42,576 nt of DNA. It comes from Branchiostoma floridae (taxonomy: Eukaryota; Chordata; Leptocardii; Amphioxiformes; Branchiostomatidae). The notes below the pieces were generated by a model. The model was not told where the DNA came from and searched no databases. It was given only the letters and a program-made list of their open reading frames with translations. Position numbers and translations under genes: made by a program. Location of the stretch: the NCBI RefSeq assembly GCF_000003815.2, contig NC_049980.1, forward strand, positions 16,258,867-16,301,442, written 5' to 3'. Every line of letters starts with the position of its first letter. The stretch's first letter is position 1. Positions 11,799-23,388 of the stretch are shown piece by piece.

Positions 11799-14700
11799 AT
11801 GTTCCGGCTGCTACGAACAGTGGAGAAGCAGGGCCTGGTCCCACTAATAGACAACCTGGTCAGTGGGAACATCCAGAAGGTCATATCTGTGCAGAGCCGC
11901 AACCTCAACACCTTCAAATGTCTCTTTTCATCCAGTGGAGAACAGGTTACGCTGAAGGGGATCCCGTACAGCGAGCTGACGGTCGGTGTTCCCAAGGAGA
12001 CATTCCTGAACGAGCGTCGAGTTGCGCTCAGCCCAGCTGCGTGTGCAACCCTTACGAAGGCGGGCTTCAAGGTGAATGTGGAGCGTGGCGCTGGAGCGGA
12101 GGCACAGTTCAGCGAGTCCGAGTACGTCAGCTCAGGTGCAGAAATCAAGGATGCCGGAGATGTCTTCAAATCGGACATTGTTCTGAAGGTGCGAGCACCA
12201 AGCACAGAGGAAGTTGGCCAACTCAAGGATGGTGCTCACCTCATCAGCTTTCTGTACCCAGCACAGAACCAGGAGCTCATTGATCTGCTGGCAAAGCGGA
12301 ATGCCACAGTACTGGCCATGGACTGTGTGCCCCGTATCAGCCGTGCACAGGTCTTTGACGCCTTGAGCTCTATGGCAAACATTGCCGGCTATAAGGCAGT
12401 GTTAGAGGCAGCCAACAGCTTTGGACGATTCTTCACAGGTCAGATTACAGCTGCAGGGAAAGTGCCTCCAGCTAAAGTCATGGTCATAGGAGGTGGTGTG
12501 GCTGGTCTGTCTTCTATCGGCACTGCAAAGAACATGGGAGCCATTGTGAGAGGGTTTGACACCAGAGAGGCAGCAAGAGAGCAGATCAAGTCCTTGGGAG
12601 GAGAAGCCCTGGAAGTCCATGTGGAAGAGTCTGGTGAAGGAGGTGGCGGATATGCCAAGGAGATGTCCCCAGAATTCATTGCAGCAGAAATGGCTCTGTT
12701 TGCCAAGCAGTGCAAAGAGATTGACATCCTGATCTCCACGGCCCTCATTCCCGGGAAGCCAGCACCAAAGTTGATCTCCAAGGAGATGGTGGAGTCCATG
12801 AAACAGGGGTCTGTCATCGTCGACTTGGCAGCAGAGGCAGGTGGTAACATAGAAACTACAAAACCTGGAGAGAAGTACGTATATAACGGGGTGACACACA
12901 TCGCGTACACCGACCTTCCCAGCAGACTTCCCACTCAGAGCAGCACCCTGTATGCCAACAACATCAGCAAGCTCCTGCTGTCACTCGGAGGGAATGGGGA
13001 GTATGTCCTAGATCTGGAGGATGAAGTCGTTCGAGGTTCGATCATTCTGGACAAGGGCAAGATGATGTGGCCGCCACCCCCACCACCGAAGCTGGACGTC
13101 ACCCCAGAGGCCAAGCCAGCAGAACAGGTAGCAGTGGCACCACCGGAGCCCAATTACTTCATGGACACCATGAGGAGTGCTGGGATGTACTCGGCAGGGC
13201 TGGGTGTTGCAGCCCTTCTCGGAGTCGGCTCTCCCAATCCGGCCTTCTCCACCCAGCTCACCACCTTCTCCCTGGCTGGTATTGTCGGGTACCACACAGT
13301 GTGGGGCGTAACCCCAGCCCTTCACTCACCCCTCATGTCCGTCACAAACGCCATCTCTGGTATCACTGCCGTGGGTGGGTTGCTCCTGATGGGTGGAGGC
13401 TATTTCCCCAACAGCTGGCCCACTGCCCTGGCTGCTACTGCATGCTTCATTTCCTCCATCAACATTGGCGGTGGCTTCGTCATTACCCAGAGAATGCTGG
13501 ACATGTTCCGCCGCCCTGACGACCCACCAGAGTACAACTACCTCTATGCCATCCCTGGTGTCGGCTTCATCGGAGCTTACAGCTATGGAGAGATGATGGG
13601 GTACCCTGAGATGTACAACCTCACCTGCCTTGGTGCATCCCTTTGCTGTGTCGGAGCCCTGACAGGGCTAGCCCACCAGACCACCTCGCGCGTGGGCAAT
13701 GCTCTGGGCATCATCGGTATTGCCTCTGGCATTGCAGCCACCCTCGGCATTGTGGACGTGTCTGCAGAGACCTACATGCAGATGGGAGCAGCCATGAGTG
13801 TTGGGGGCACCCTCGGAGCCATCATCGCCAAGCGTATCATCATCAGCGACCTCCCACAGCTGGTGGCTTTGTTCCACAGCTTCGTTGGAATGGCTGCCGT
13901 GCTGACCTGCGTCGCTACTTACCTGGCCCATGCTCCACACTGGGGGGATGATCCCGCCACCATTGAGAGAATCGCCCAGTTCCTCGGAACATTCATCGGA
14001 GGTGTCACTTTCACTGGCTCTCTGATTGCCTACGGAAAGCTTCAGGTAATTTGATTTCTCACAGAACATGTGCTTGTTTCTCCTGCTCTAAACTTTATAA
14101 CACAAATCTAGGTGACGAAATCCAGCTATCTGAAACTTATGACCATTACAAAAATTATCCTGTTACTTGTTACTGTGTAACGTTTGTGTTCACATATGAA
14201 ATGTGAAATATGAAATGCTAACACTGATGTAAGCTCTTGAGAACTTTGACTAAAAAAACACAATTGATCTTGTATGTTGACAGGGTACCCTGAAGTCTGA
14301 CCCTCTCCTGCTTCCTGGCCGCCACCTGCTGAATGGGGGTATGATGGCCGTCAATGCCGCGGCCTTGGGCTACTTCCTCATGGACCCAAGCATGGGAGCC
14401 GGCATGGCGTGAGTTCATTACCTGACTGCTAACATGTCTCCATATAAGAAATGACATTGTCACAATCTTGACTTTGAGACAGAAATATCTCAGTTCAAAA
14501 GATTCTAATAGGTGGTAACAAGCAATTCTGTGGACATGGAACAATATAAGGAAAAGTTCATTTAAAGTCACTAAGAGTGAAATGTTGGGAAACATAGTGC
14601 CAAGGAAGGCAAATGTAAGTACCATTCAAGTAGCTTTGTTCATGTAAGAGCATTTCATACAACTGATCAGACCCTGCATATGTTTGTACAGGTCTTTGGG

Positions 14701-16409
14701 CACTGCCACCTGCCTTTCTTCTGTGTTGGGTGTGACTCTGACAGCAGCCATTGGTGGAGCAGACATGCCTGTGGTCATCTCTATGCTGAACAGTTACAGT
14801 GGATGGGCACTGTGTGCTGAAGGTATGGTCATTGCTCCATTATAGGATTTGCCAGTGTAATGCTGTAACTGTAGGTGATGCACATATGTCAAGAAAAGGA
14901 AAATGCATCTTTCTGTCTTGAAGAATACAGTAATAAGAATTCAGTTTTATTTAAACACAAGAATTCAGTTTTATTTAGGGCAATACTGCAGTGACTTAGT
15001 GATGAAAAGGTTAAAACTGTCCTTTTTTAACATTACTGACCTGTCTCTTTGAGGGTGCTAATGACAGATACTTGATGTTACTCCAAAGATACAGTACATA
15101 TTACATGTATCTGCTCTGTTTCTCACAGTAATGTCTGTCTATTCCACAGGGTTCATGTTACAGAACAGCCTGCTGACGGTTGTCGGCACCCTGATCGGAT
15201 CATCTGGTGCCATTCTGTCGTACATCATGTGCAAGGCCATGAATCGCTCCCTCACTAACGTCATCTTCGGTGGCCTAGAGGCCAAGACAAAGACATGGGG
15301 AGGTAGGGAGAATCATCAATTCTAGAAAGACATTCACCATAATGTATGCTTTAGATCTTATCATGTTGGTAATGTCAAGGGAAAGGTGTGCATTCAATAT
15401 TAAAATGCAACTTGAAGTGAGTTTTACTTTCTATCTCGAACATATGTCATCTCTTACGGCTGAACTTTTTCCATGTAGGAGAAATTCAACCTTGAAAGGT
15501 TTTTGAATGAGACAGACCTGGAAGTGTAATAGAGGAAGCATGGAAAATTAATTCTGATCGTTGTTGGGATCATATTATGGACTGAGAACAGAAATAAAAT
15601 GGGAAAACATTGGAAGCCATGAATCGAAACAAACCAATCATGCTCTCTGCATGATCAAAATTAGCACAGCTGTTTTTCCAGTATCTGTTAGCTGTTTTTC
15701 CAGTATTTTTTAACTAACACAATGTTGGGCAGCAGTCAGCTAGTCTTCATTTGTATTTAGCTGTATTTGCTTTGCTGGCACAGTTGTCTAAATCTGGGAT
15801 TGGTGTCTGATATTTGGTAACAGTTCTTGCTATTCTACCTTAGGCGGCAAACCCATGGAGATCACTGGCACTCACACCGAGGTCAACGTGGACCAGTCGG
15901 TGGATATCATCAAGGAATCCAATAACATCATCATCGTTCCTGGCTATGGTCTCTGTGCTGCCAAGGCCCAGTACCCGCTGGCTTCCATGGTGGAAACCCT
16001 CACCAAGAAGGGGAAGAACGTCCGCTTCGGCGTCCATCCCGTGGCAGGGCGCATGCCTGGTCAGCTGAACGTTCTCCTCGCCGAGGCAGGCGTTCCTTAC
16101 GACATCGTTTTGGAGATGGATGAGATCAACCACGACTTCAAGGACACCGACCTGGTTCTCGTGGTAGGCGCCAACGACACGGTGAACTCGGCAGCTCAAG
16201 ACGACCCCAACTCCGCCATCGCTGGTATGCCTGTCATGGAGGTGTGGAAGGCAGCAAATGTCATCATCATGAAAAGGACTCTGGGTGTGGGGTACGCCAA
16301 CGTCGACAACCCGGTGTTCTACAAGCCGAATACGTCCATGCTGCTCGGAGATGCCAAGAAGACGCTAGACACCTTGCAAGGAAAGGTTGCAGATTATTAT
16401 ACCAGCTAG
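11799..16409 (+). CDS. NNT: Mitochondrial NAD(P) transhydrogenase, complete
   Basis: This inner-membrane proton pump transfers hydride from NADH to NADP+, driven by the proton gradient, and supplies matrix NADPH. Exons are 11799-14045, 14284-14408, 14692-14822, 15150-15302 and 15844-16409, giving 1,073 residues against 1,086 in human. The first 50 or so residues look like a mitochondrial presequence. Domain I follows ([16 protein letters not shown]) with the NAD-binding loop [15 protein letters not shown] near residue 230 and LPTQSS near 388. A proline-rich hinge (WPPPPPPK) leads to the multi-helix membrane domain II from about residue 470. Domain III, the NADP-binding part, holds [42 protein letters not shown] and [16 protein letters not shown]. 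Order I-II-III in one chain is the animal arrangement. The first coding exon is unusually long at 2,247 bases. Confidence 0.97.
14935..14977. repeat. 19-base direct repeat in an NNT intron
   Basis: AAGAATTCAGTTTTATTTA occurs twice, 24 bases apart, in NNT intron 3. It is probably a recent slippage duplication. Confidence 0.7.
15303..15843. other. NNT intron 4, nothing coding
   Basis: This is AT-rich intron sequence. It holds one direct repeat (AGCTGTTTTTCCAGTAT twice, near 15669-15708). The acceptor TTCTACCTTAG precedes the final exon. Confidence 0.7.
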
Positions 16410-17500
16410 AGGTCAAAGGCTGATTAAGAAGTTCCTGTGTGTTGGGTAGACATAGATGTACATACAATAACTTAATCAGATACAGAACACACCACAATCA
16501 ATGCATGGCCCAAAATTTACACTATTGCTACCTAGTCCTGGACTTGAGGCATCATTTAAACATAATATAAAAGTCAACCTGTATGTGCTTTATACATTCA
16601 ATACATGCTCTAGAATGTAGGCAACGATTGGTAGATAAAAACACAAAACAAAACAAAGATATTTTTATTTCATAAATAGAAGTCTATGAAATACTCCTCT
16701 CCAAAAGCTAAATATTCTATTTTTGATTTGTTGATAATTATGAAGCCTGTTTCTGTGAGTATGTCCTTTGAAGAAAGTATTGACTATGGATCACTAAGTG
16801 ATGAAATTAAGAACTGCCAGATATAAATGAAGAAAAAAGGAACTCTTAAACCCTAGCTGAAGTTAAAGCAATTTAGACTGTATTCACTATGCAACAATAA
16901 CAGCCCACCGTGGTCATTGAAATATGGTGAACATTTAATAATCAGAACAGTAGGGGGTAGAGAGTAGCTCAGCTCACTGTATAACTGGGACGCAAGACCA
17001 TACTGAACAATGGACAAACCAGGAGAGGTAGAAAATGGGGGAAGCTGCACTGGAAGGTCAATGAGAAAGTATGCAAACATCAGCATAATTTTTCATAAAA
17101 TCCCTTCCACAATCATCTCTGCTCAGTCCAAAATATGTTATTTCACTTGTGTAATTGGACATGGAGTGCTACTATGTTTTCGGGATGGGGAACATGTATA
17201 AAAGAAGCATTATCTTGCAGAGATTTTGTACACATAAGAATGGTCCCATAAATTGGAAGGTCGTGTTTGTGTGCCAAAATGAATTCTCAAATGATGTTAA
17301 CAACTAATAAAAAAAGTGGATAATAGTAATGGGTGGTGAACATGATTGTGCTAAACGTTAGGATCTGCTTGAAGTAAGATTTGCTGTTCCATGTTGTGTC
17401 TTACTGGTATGGATACCTGGGATCTCCAAAGTGTGTCTGTTGAAGTGTTTTAATGCCTCTGAGTGAAAATGGAATAAACCATGGACCTATGATATGGTAT
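16410..17500 (+). other. NNT 3' UTR, candidate polyadenylation signal near 17473
   Basis: Sequence after the NNT stop codon is AT-rich without coding features. AATAAA at 17473-17478, followed by a GT-rich stretch, is the best-looking poly(A) signal. Other A-rich hexamers occur earlier, for example near 17305, so the true end is uncertain. Confidence 0.4.
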
Positions 17501-17878
17501 GATGTCATTTTTTTGTGTGGAGATACCTTTATACTTTTTGCTTACTGTTATGTACTTAATAAGTGAAAGATGAATCAAGGCTGCAGAACACTAAAAGTAT
17601 CACTAACAAGTATCATGCTGCAGCATGTTTGAAAGAGAAGAGAGGAACCTTTTCCTACACAAAATTTTATTGAACATCATGAACAAGTGTAGAAATATTG
17701 ACAACCTCTTTCTAGAGACCTAACAAGCTTATACATCAATTGTCCATCTGCTGGATCAAATTGAATTCATCTGTGTAAACTAGACTAACATTGTAGGAAA
17801 TATGACTTGTTTTACAATAGAGGTAACGTTACATGTAATCGTATGAATATTTCAACTGATGTGAAAGTAGTTATTCCT

Positions 17879-18088
17879 AGCCTGGTATCCATAGCAGGCT
17901 CTGGTGGCTTTTTTGGGCTCATAATACACTTTTGCTGGCCATTTCTATTTGTACTGGTCGCTGATTGCTGGCCTTTTTTGACTGCCGCCCCCCAAGATGG
18001 GAGCAGCAGGGGGGTGGCAGTCAGAAAAGGCCAGCGACCAGTGTATTATGAGCCCAAAAAAGCCCCCAGAGAGCCTGCTATGGAGGCT
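17879..18088. mobile_element. Foldback (long hairpin) element
   Basis: The two halves are long inverted copies. CATAGCAGGCTCT, GGCTTTTTTGGGCTCATAAT and GGTCGCTG on the left reappear as reverse complements on the right, around a short centre containing CCCCCCAAGATGGGAGCAGC. With arms of about 80 bases this is a foldback MITE. The open frame across it is a by-product of the palindrome, not a gene. Confidence 0.75.
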
Positions 18089-18762
18089 AATCCAAACCTG
18101 CCAAATCTCTGTCCTCTCATGCAAGTGTTTGAGCAAGAGGACAAAGATTCTGCAACTGTAATAAGTCTGGATACTGGGCTAGATAAAATTCATTTTGTTC
18201 ACAAGAGTTTCTCTCAATTAAATTTGATGGATGGCATCCTCTACAGACTGCAAAAATAATGAGGGGGGAAAAGATGGCCAAATCTTCAAAAGAGACAGCA
18301 TAAAAGTTGTAACTAAAATGGAATCACAGCCAACAAGGCATTCATTACTTTAGTGCACAAGTGCAGTCAAAGCATGATATAACCTTGGTCAAAGTGACAT
18401 TTAGTATGGTAGACTGGTATCACCAAGTTGGCAACCACACATGGATTCCATATTGGTGCCAGTTTTACCACTCTCCAACTTGTATTTCTATAACCCATTT
18501 CTACTACAGACATGGCTACCTCGCTAGTGTCACTTTTACAAGTCAAGTACAATCATTCTTCTACCACACATTTTTCCATTTCTGTACTGTCTCGTCATGT
18601 TCATCACCATTTAGAAATTTTTTTCAGGTGAAGATTAATGAGTGCACTGATGTCATCCATAAAATTTATTTGCTGTGGCCTATAATATTTTACATAATAT
18701 TGAATGTAAAATTAGTCATTCCTCAAACACAGTCAGCAGAAATTATCTGATGTACATGTAAA

Positions 18763-21700
18763 CTATTGCCCCCTCTTTTGCATGAAGTACTGGTCACAAA
18801 CAATGTAGGATTGTAATCCTCCTACATCAAATCTTCCAGATATCTTGTACACAAACACAGGTCTCCTGTAGAACGGACAAAAGAAAAGTAGTTATAGAGG
18901 TATTCAAATAATACAAACAAAAATGTTTTGATTGCTTGGATAGTTAATTCTTGTCTCAATTTTGTTTCAATTTGTCCTCTGTCTACCTTTCAACAACAGC
19001 AACCCTACCTTGTGTACAGGTATTGAAGGAAGTTGCCTGGTGCATCTATCTCTTTCAAGGGACAATCCTGAAAAAAAGTAGAAATTCCATGGTTTTGACT
19101 CTTCAAACAACTTTTAAAATATGTGCACTCATTCATATGCATTTTCAGATAGTATCTGAGAGGATACCGTCAGTGTATCAAGGAAATCTAATCAGCAGCA
19201 ACAAACTGGAAGTGAAAATCCTTACCTTCCTTTCTGACAAGAACTCCTGCAGTAGAGGGAGACTGCTGTTGCTATACAGGTAGAAACAGGGACACTGCAG
19301 GAAATGTAAACAAAATCTGATGATTACAGGAAGAAGTCGTTCTTGGAAGAATAGGATTCAAAGAGAACATGTACTGAGTCTTGAGACCATTGTTCCAAAT
19401 GTTGCATACATAATTCTTTAAACATGCACAGTGATTATGTTGTGCCTACTGCTCGTCTTGATGGGGTCGCCTCTGGTCGGGGTTTCTCTCGGAATCTTGT
19501 TACCACATCATGCTCATCCACCTCAAGAATTCCAAACTTCACTGTTTCTACAGAGACAAGAAAGCAAGATCTGGTCAGAAATGAAAGATAGCAGCAAACC
19601 ATGGCTTTTTCTGCAACTGACTAACTTGACAAAGTAACAGATCTTGTATATGTAGAATGTAAGTCAACAGTAAAATTGCATGATGGATTGCAACCTGCTG
19701 TTGTCTCATCTAATGAGATACTGAAAACAACATCTAATGAAATTCAATAGATTTTACTAGTACACTGTACTTACCATGTTCTGCACAATTGTAGTATGTG
19801 ACCAAACAAGCATCTCCTGTCTTCTTTTGCAGCTCGAGGAATCTTTCTAAATAGTTTTTAAGGTCAAAATCCTCATAAAGTAGTGTATCTCTGGAAGAAA
19901 AATTAACATATATAGTTCAGACTTCTTGTAGCAGAGCATTTAAATATACATATCTTATAAATAATCTTATGGGCTATAACAAAGGTAACCATATTTTCAT
20001 TATCAGCAAAATTGAAGATAATTGAGATAACGTGTTAACTATCAGAAAACTGACCGACCTGCTGGAAAGTTCTGGGCATCGTCAGCATTCTGACTTACCT
20101 GCAGAGTTCCTGCCAGATGGCATTTTTTTGCATTGGATGCTTTTTTGTCAACCTTGCCTCAGGCTGTCACAAGCCCAATTTGAATAAATTTATGTAACGT
20201 TACATGGATTTCTGGTGCCTTTGGATATCACTGCTTTTCTTTCCTTCACAACACCCTCTAGTCAAGTCTGGTAGGTATGCAGCAATTAAAAATGCACTTG
20301 TAACAATATAGTCCAGCAATCATGCCATCTATTGACTACCTTTACTTAACCTCCAATACACTGTTCCCATAAGTTGTTGTTTGAAAGAATGCAAGAGTAC
20401 TGACCCTCCTATTACTAACAAGTCGTCTGTTATTTGGAAATGTTCCACTGCAAGTTGTATACATCTTACTGCTCCACTTCTCGTCTGCAATATGACAAAA
20501 AGCAGTTTTAGTTTTTCACAGATCCATACAGATCCTATAGGTCAGTTAAAAGTTGCAATATCACAGGTAATAAAAGGATTTCTCCACAATGTTGTTCTTT
20601 TTTTACACATGACATTGTACATTATGATAATAATAATAATCACCAGGTGTATTTCGCCAGCCAGTAGGTACCCAAATTATGAGTAATGAGTGGTCAAGGC
20701 ACATCCTCAAGCTCAGGACCCCGTTTTACGTCCCTCCAAGAAGACGATTTCATCTAAGGCTTCATAAGGCTACAGCAATCCGGTCGTCCTTGGTTGGGGG
20801 TCTCCCATCAAAGAACTGTCCGGACCGCGCATTGCTTGACTTCCGAGATCGAGGGATCGGATGTACAAATGCGCCACGCGGCCAAAACTAGCCTACTCCT
20901 TTTTTATACTGTACTTGTTTCCATTATTTCATATACTTTTTGGTATGTTGTTGAATTATACCTATAAGATAATGGCCCACATACACTGTAGTACCATGGC
21001 TCTCACCTCATTGTCTGTGGTTCCATCACTTACAATCTGCAGCTTTGGCCAGGCCTGGGCCCAGACTTCAAACTGTGTCAGGTACTTCCGATTTGTCTGC
21101 AAATGAAGTATGGCATATTGTCAGGGACAGTCATATTTCCCACAACAAGAAAAGTATTTATTGTCTTTGTTTATATCTTTAGAGAAAAGATTACAAACAT
21201 CTATTCACAATGACCTACCTGTATTCGGTACATACTGTAAATGCATTTAAGTTCGCGGAGATTTAATTTCGCGGTAGTGGGAAAATGGACTTTTCACGGT
21301 GGTTTTAATTTCGCGGTAGCACCATGCACTGTAGTCTCTTACTGACATGGAAAAATGTTTGCGGTGGTTTTAAATTCGTGGTGAAGAGGCCGCTGCAAAA
21401 ACCGCGACAATTAATCCACCGCGAAAGTTTCTGCATTTACAGTATTTCATGCTCATGAGGGTTGGACATCTAACTGCTCACATAATCACAACTAGATTTT
21501 TAAAAAGCATCTTCTCCTGGAGACTCCATGTATGAATCAGGCTTCAGGTCATAAACTTAACATTCTTTTCCATGGTTTCTTACCACCAGATAAAATTGTT
21601 CCACAGTGTCAAATTTCATCAGGATGTCCATCCAATGAGAGATGAGCGGACGTCCGCCAACAGGTACCAGGGGTTTGGGTATGCCCCTCAGGTGATCATA

Positions 21701-21777
21701 CTTCCCTGATTGGTCGGCCAGTACGTCTCTCTCCAGTCTGGTTCCATACCCCGCAGCAAGAAACAACACCTTCATCT
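18763..21777 (-). CDS. Sugar nucleotidyltransferase-like protein (NTP_transferase family)
   Basis: This is probably a nucleotidyltransferase that joins a sugar-1-phosphate to an NTP to make an NDP-sugar; sugar and base are unknown. Exons in transcript order: 21777-21584, 21096-21007, 20484-20405, 19890-19775, 19547-19450, 19294-19226, 19067-19009, 18865-18763. All join in phase, and the stop codon is at 18763-18765. Numbered in the 282-residue model that includes the candidate first exon at 28533, the motifs are the NTP-binding signature LAAGYGTRL (20-28), PKPLVPVGGRPLISHW with K48, YLVTN, the metal-binding GGDT (134-137), EKP (194-196) and FDVGG (261-265). The length fits single-domain RmlA-type enzymes, with no left-handed beta-helix tail. 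Without the upstream exon, translation could begin at the methionine at 21775, right before KVLFLAAG. Confidence 0.9.
20622..20883 (-). mobile_element. 5S rRNA-derived SINE (SINE3-type head)
   Basis: Read on the minus strand, the head (about 20883-20768) matches 5S rRNA in order: CGATCTCGGAAGTCAAGC, then TTGATGGGAGACC (the C-box region of the internal Pol III promoter), ending GGATTGCTGTAGCC. The body continues with GGAGGGACGTAAAACGGGGTCC, split by a few changes from common invertebrate SINE bodies, and ends in a short (ATT)n tail at 20627-20640. This is the layout of a SINE with a 5S-type Pol III promoter. It lies in an intron of the nucleotidyltransferase gene, in the same orientation as the gene. 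Confidence 0.75.
21235..21442. mobile_element. MITE copy 2, GCGGT-rich, family A (best preserved)
   Basis: It spans 208 bases between TA dinucleotides at 21233-21234 and 21443-21444. The termini CTGTAAATGCA and TGCATTTACAG are exact inverted repeats, extending with gaps to about 25 bases ending in TTCGCGG. It has no ORF. It is nearly the same sequence as 4355-4562. The TA target duplication suggests mobilisation by a Tc1/mariner-type transposase. Confidence 0.9.
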
Positions 21778-22043
21778 CTGGGAGGATCATGAAAATTTAT
21801 CAAAATACCTTTTAGACTGTACTAAAGTTAATTTTGCAAGTTTAATAGCCGGGCTGATCTGTATCTGCCTATATAACTGCTTCAACTAAAGCTGATATCA
21901 ATTAAAATTTAACTTACAGTACTTTGAAATGGTATGTACATTTCTATAACATTGCAAGATTAAACTTGCAGGGGTTTTCCAATGAACACCCACCCACCCT
22001 CCTCCAGCCCAACACAGATTGACCCTTCTGATTCTGCTCAGCT

Positions 22044-22143
22044 NNNNNNNNNNNNNNNNNNNNNNNNNNNNNNNNNNNNNNNNNNNNNNNNNNNNNNNNN
22101 NNNNNNNNNNNNNNNNNNNNNNNNNNNNNNNNNNNNNNNNNNN
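22044..22143. other. Assembly gap (100 N)
   Basis: Exactly 100 N, the usual placeholder for a gap of unknown length. Reading frames across it are meaningless. Confidence 0.98.
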
Positions 22144-23388
22144 ATGGACGTCATATAACAAAGTCAATGCAAGGAAAAGCATGGGAATAGCAAAACTACA
22201 CAGATTCTCAGAAAATCACTACAGTAATCTTAATCCCTGGACCATATGCGGATGACCCATATAGACTGGCTAACCTAGAAACTCGGTACCCGGAAGTGAT
22301 AAGGTCAAAGGTGAAGCAGTTTAGATTATCGTTATAGTGCTACTGTATATCAGAGAGTCTGTCTCGTGTCGCTTCGTTCATCACACGATGAGACATTGTC
22401 AAGGGCTCTCTTACCTCCTCCCACTTCGTTTCCATCATTCTATTCCAGAGAATTACTTAGTACATCCGAACCTACTTGCAACCCACCCACCATTGTAACT
22501 TTCACTAAGAAGACCACTCAGGCCCAAGAGGACTACTGAGGACTGAGTGACCGGCAAGAAAATCTGGTATCTATGGACAGGTGACAATAGGCAGGATTCT
22601 TTAATGTATGTTCCTTAGGAAAAATTACTATAATCTAAGGAACCACAAAAAGTGGTCACATTGGTCAGGTGGCCCTTATGTAGAGGTGGTACTTTTGAAT
22701 TTACACCTCAGATCGATACTTAGGAGTTCAAGATAATCGGAAGGCCTCTATAAAAGTGTAGATGTATTAGGGCAGCCGGTGGAATCGTGAGACTTGATCT
22801 TACTGCTCCAACAAAAAAAAAACGGAAAACATGCTTCGATCCATGTACTTTCACGGAGAGTCTTTTAATTAACAAGAAAGTGGATTGTATCCCACATATA
22901 TCGATGGCCATCTATGCTTGAACTAACGTTTACGTCATCAAAGCACTCGCGCACATACATTTTGTACATCAGCATTAACCGAGTGACACCATTTTGTTTA
23001 GTATATAACGTTACACTACTTGTCTCTTGCACACATGATAATTGCAGTCGTCGTCAAATCACCGCAATGAAATGAATAATACTACGTACGTATAACACTT
23101 TAGTACACGAGGTGTCTTCTCTCAAGTCACGCCCCTAGCGGTCCTCCAGCGAGAGTAAAAACAAGCTAATTAACAGTTTTGTGTCTCCAAATATAAGTAA
23201 ACTCTGACACATCATGGCGTAGCATCTTTTCTACATCTACGTACATTACGGTCCTGTTCAGTCCAAGTGACTGATTGGACCACCATTTGCTTTTTTTGTT
23301 GTTTTTGGTTCTTTTTCTACAAATTTCGTCATTAAAAGATACAACATGACGTAACAGCTCAGATGTATTAATTAGATCTTTTCCAAAC
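22144..23388. other. No gene seen
   Basis: This is AT-rich sequence between the nucleotidyltransferase exons and the triplicated gene. Only short ORFs without features are present. If the exon at 28533 belongs to the nucleotidyltransferase gene, this is part of its first intron. Confidence 0.4.

Noticed and set aside
12402-12934. Long minus-strand frames (165 and 164 codons) opposite NNT
   Set aside because: They are antisense shadows of the conserved NNT exon, with no protein-family features.
17807-18259. A 150-codon plus-strand frame
   Set aside because: It runs through the foldback element; its repeated KGQRP/GPF-like segments come from the palindrome, and there is no splice or family support.
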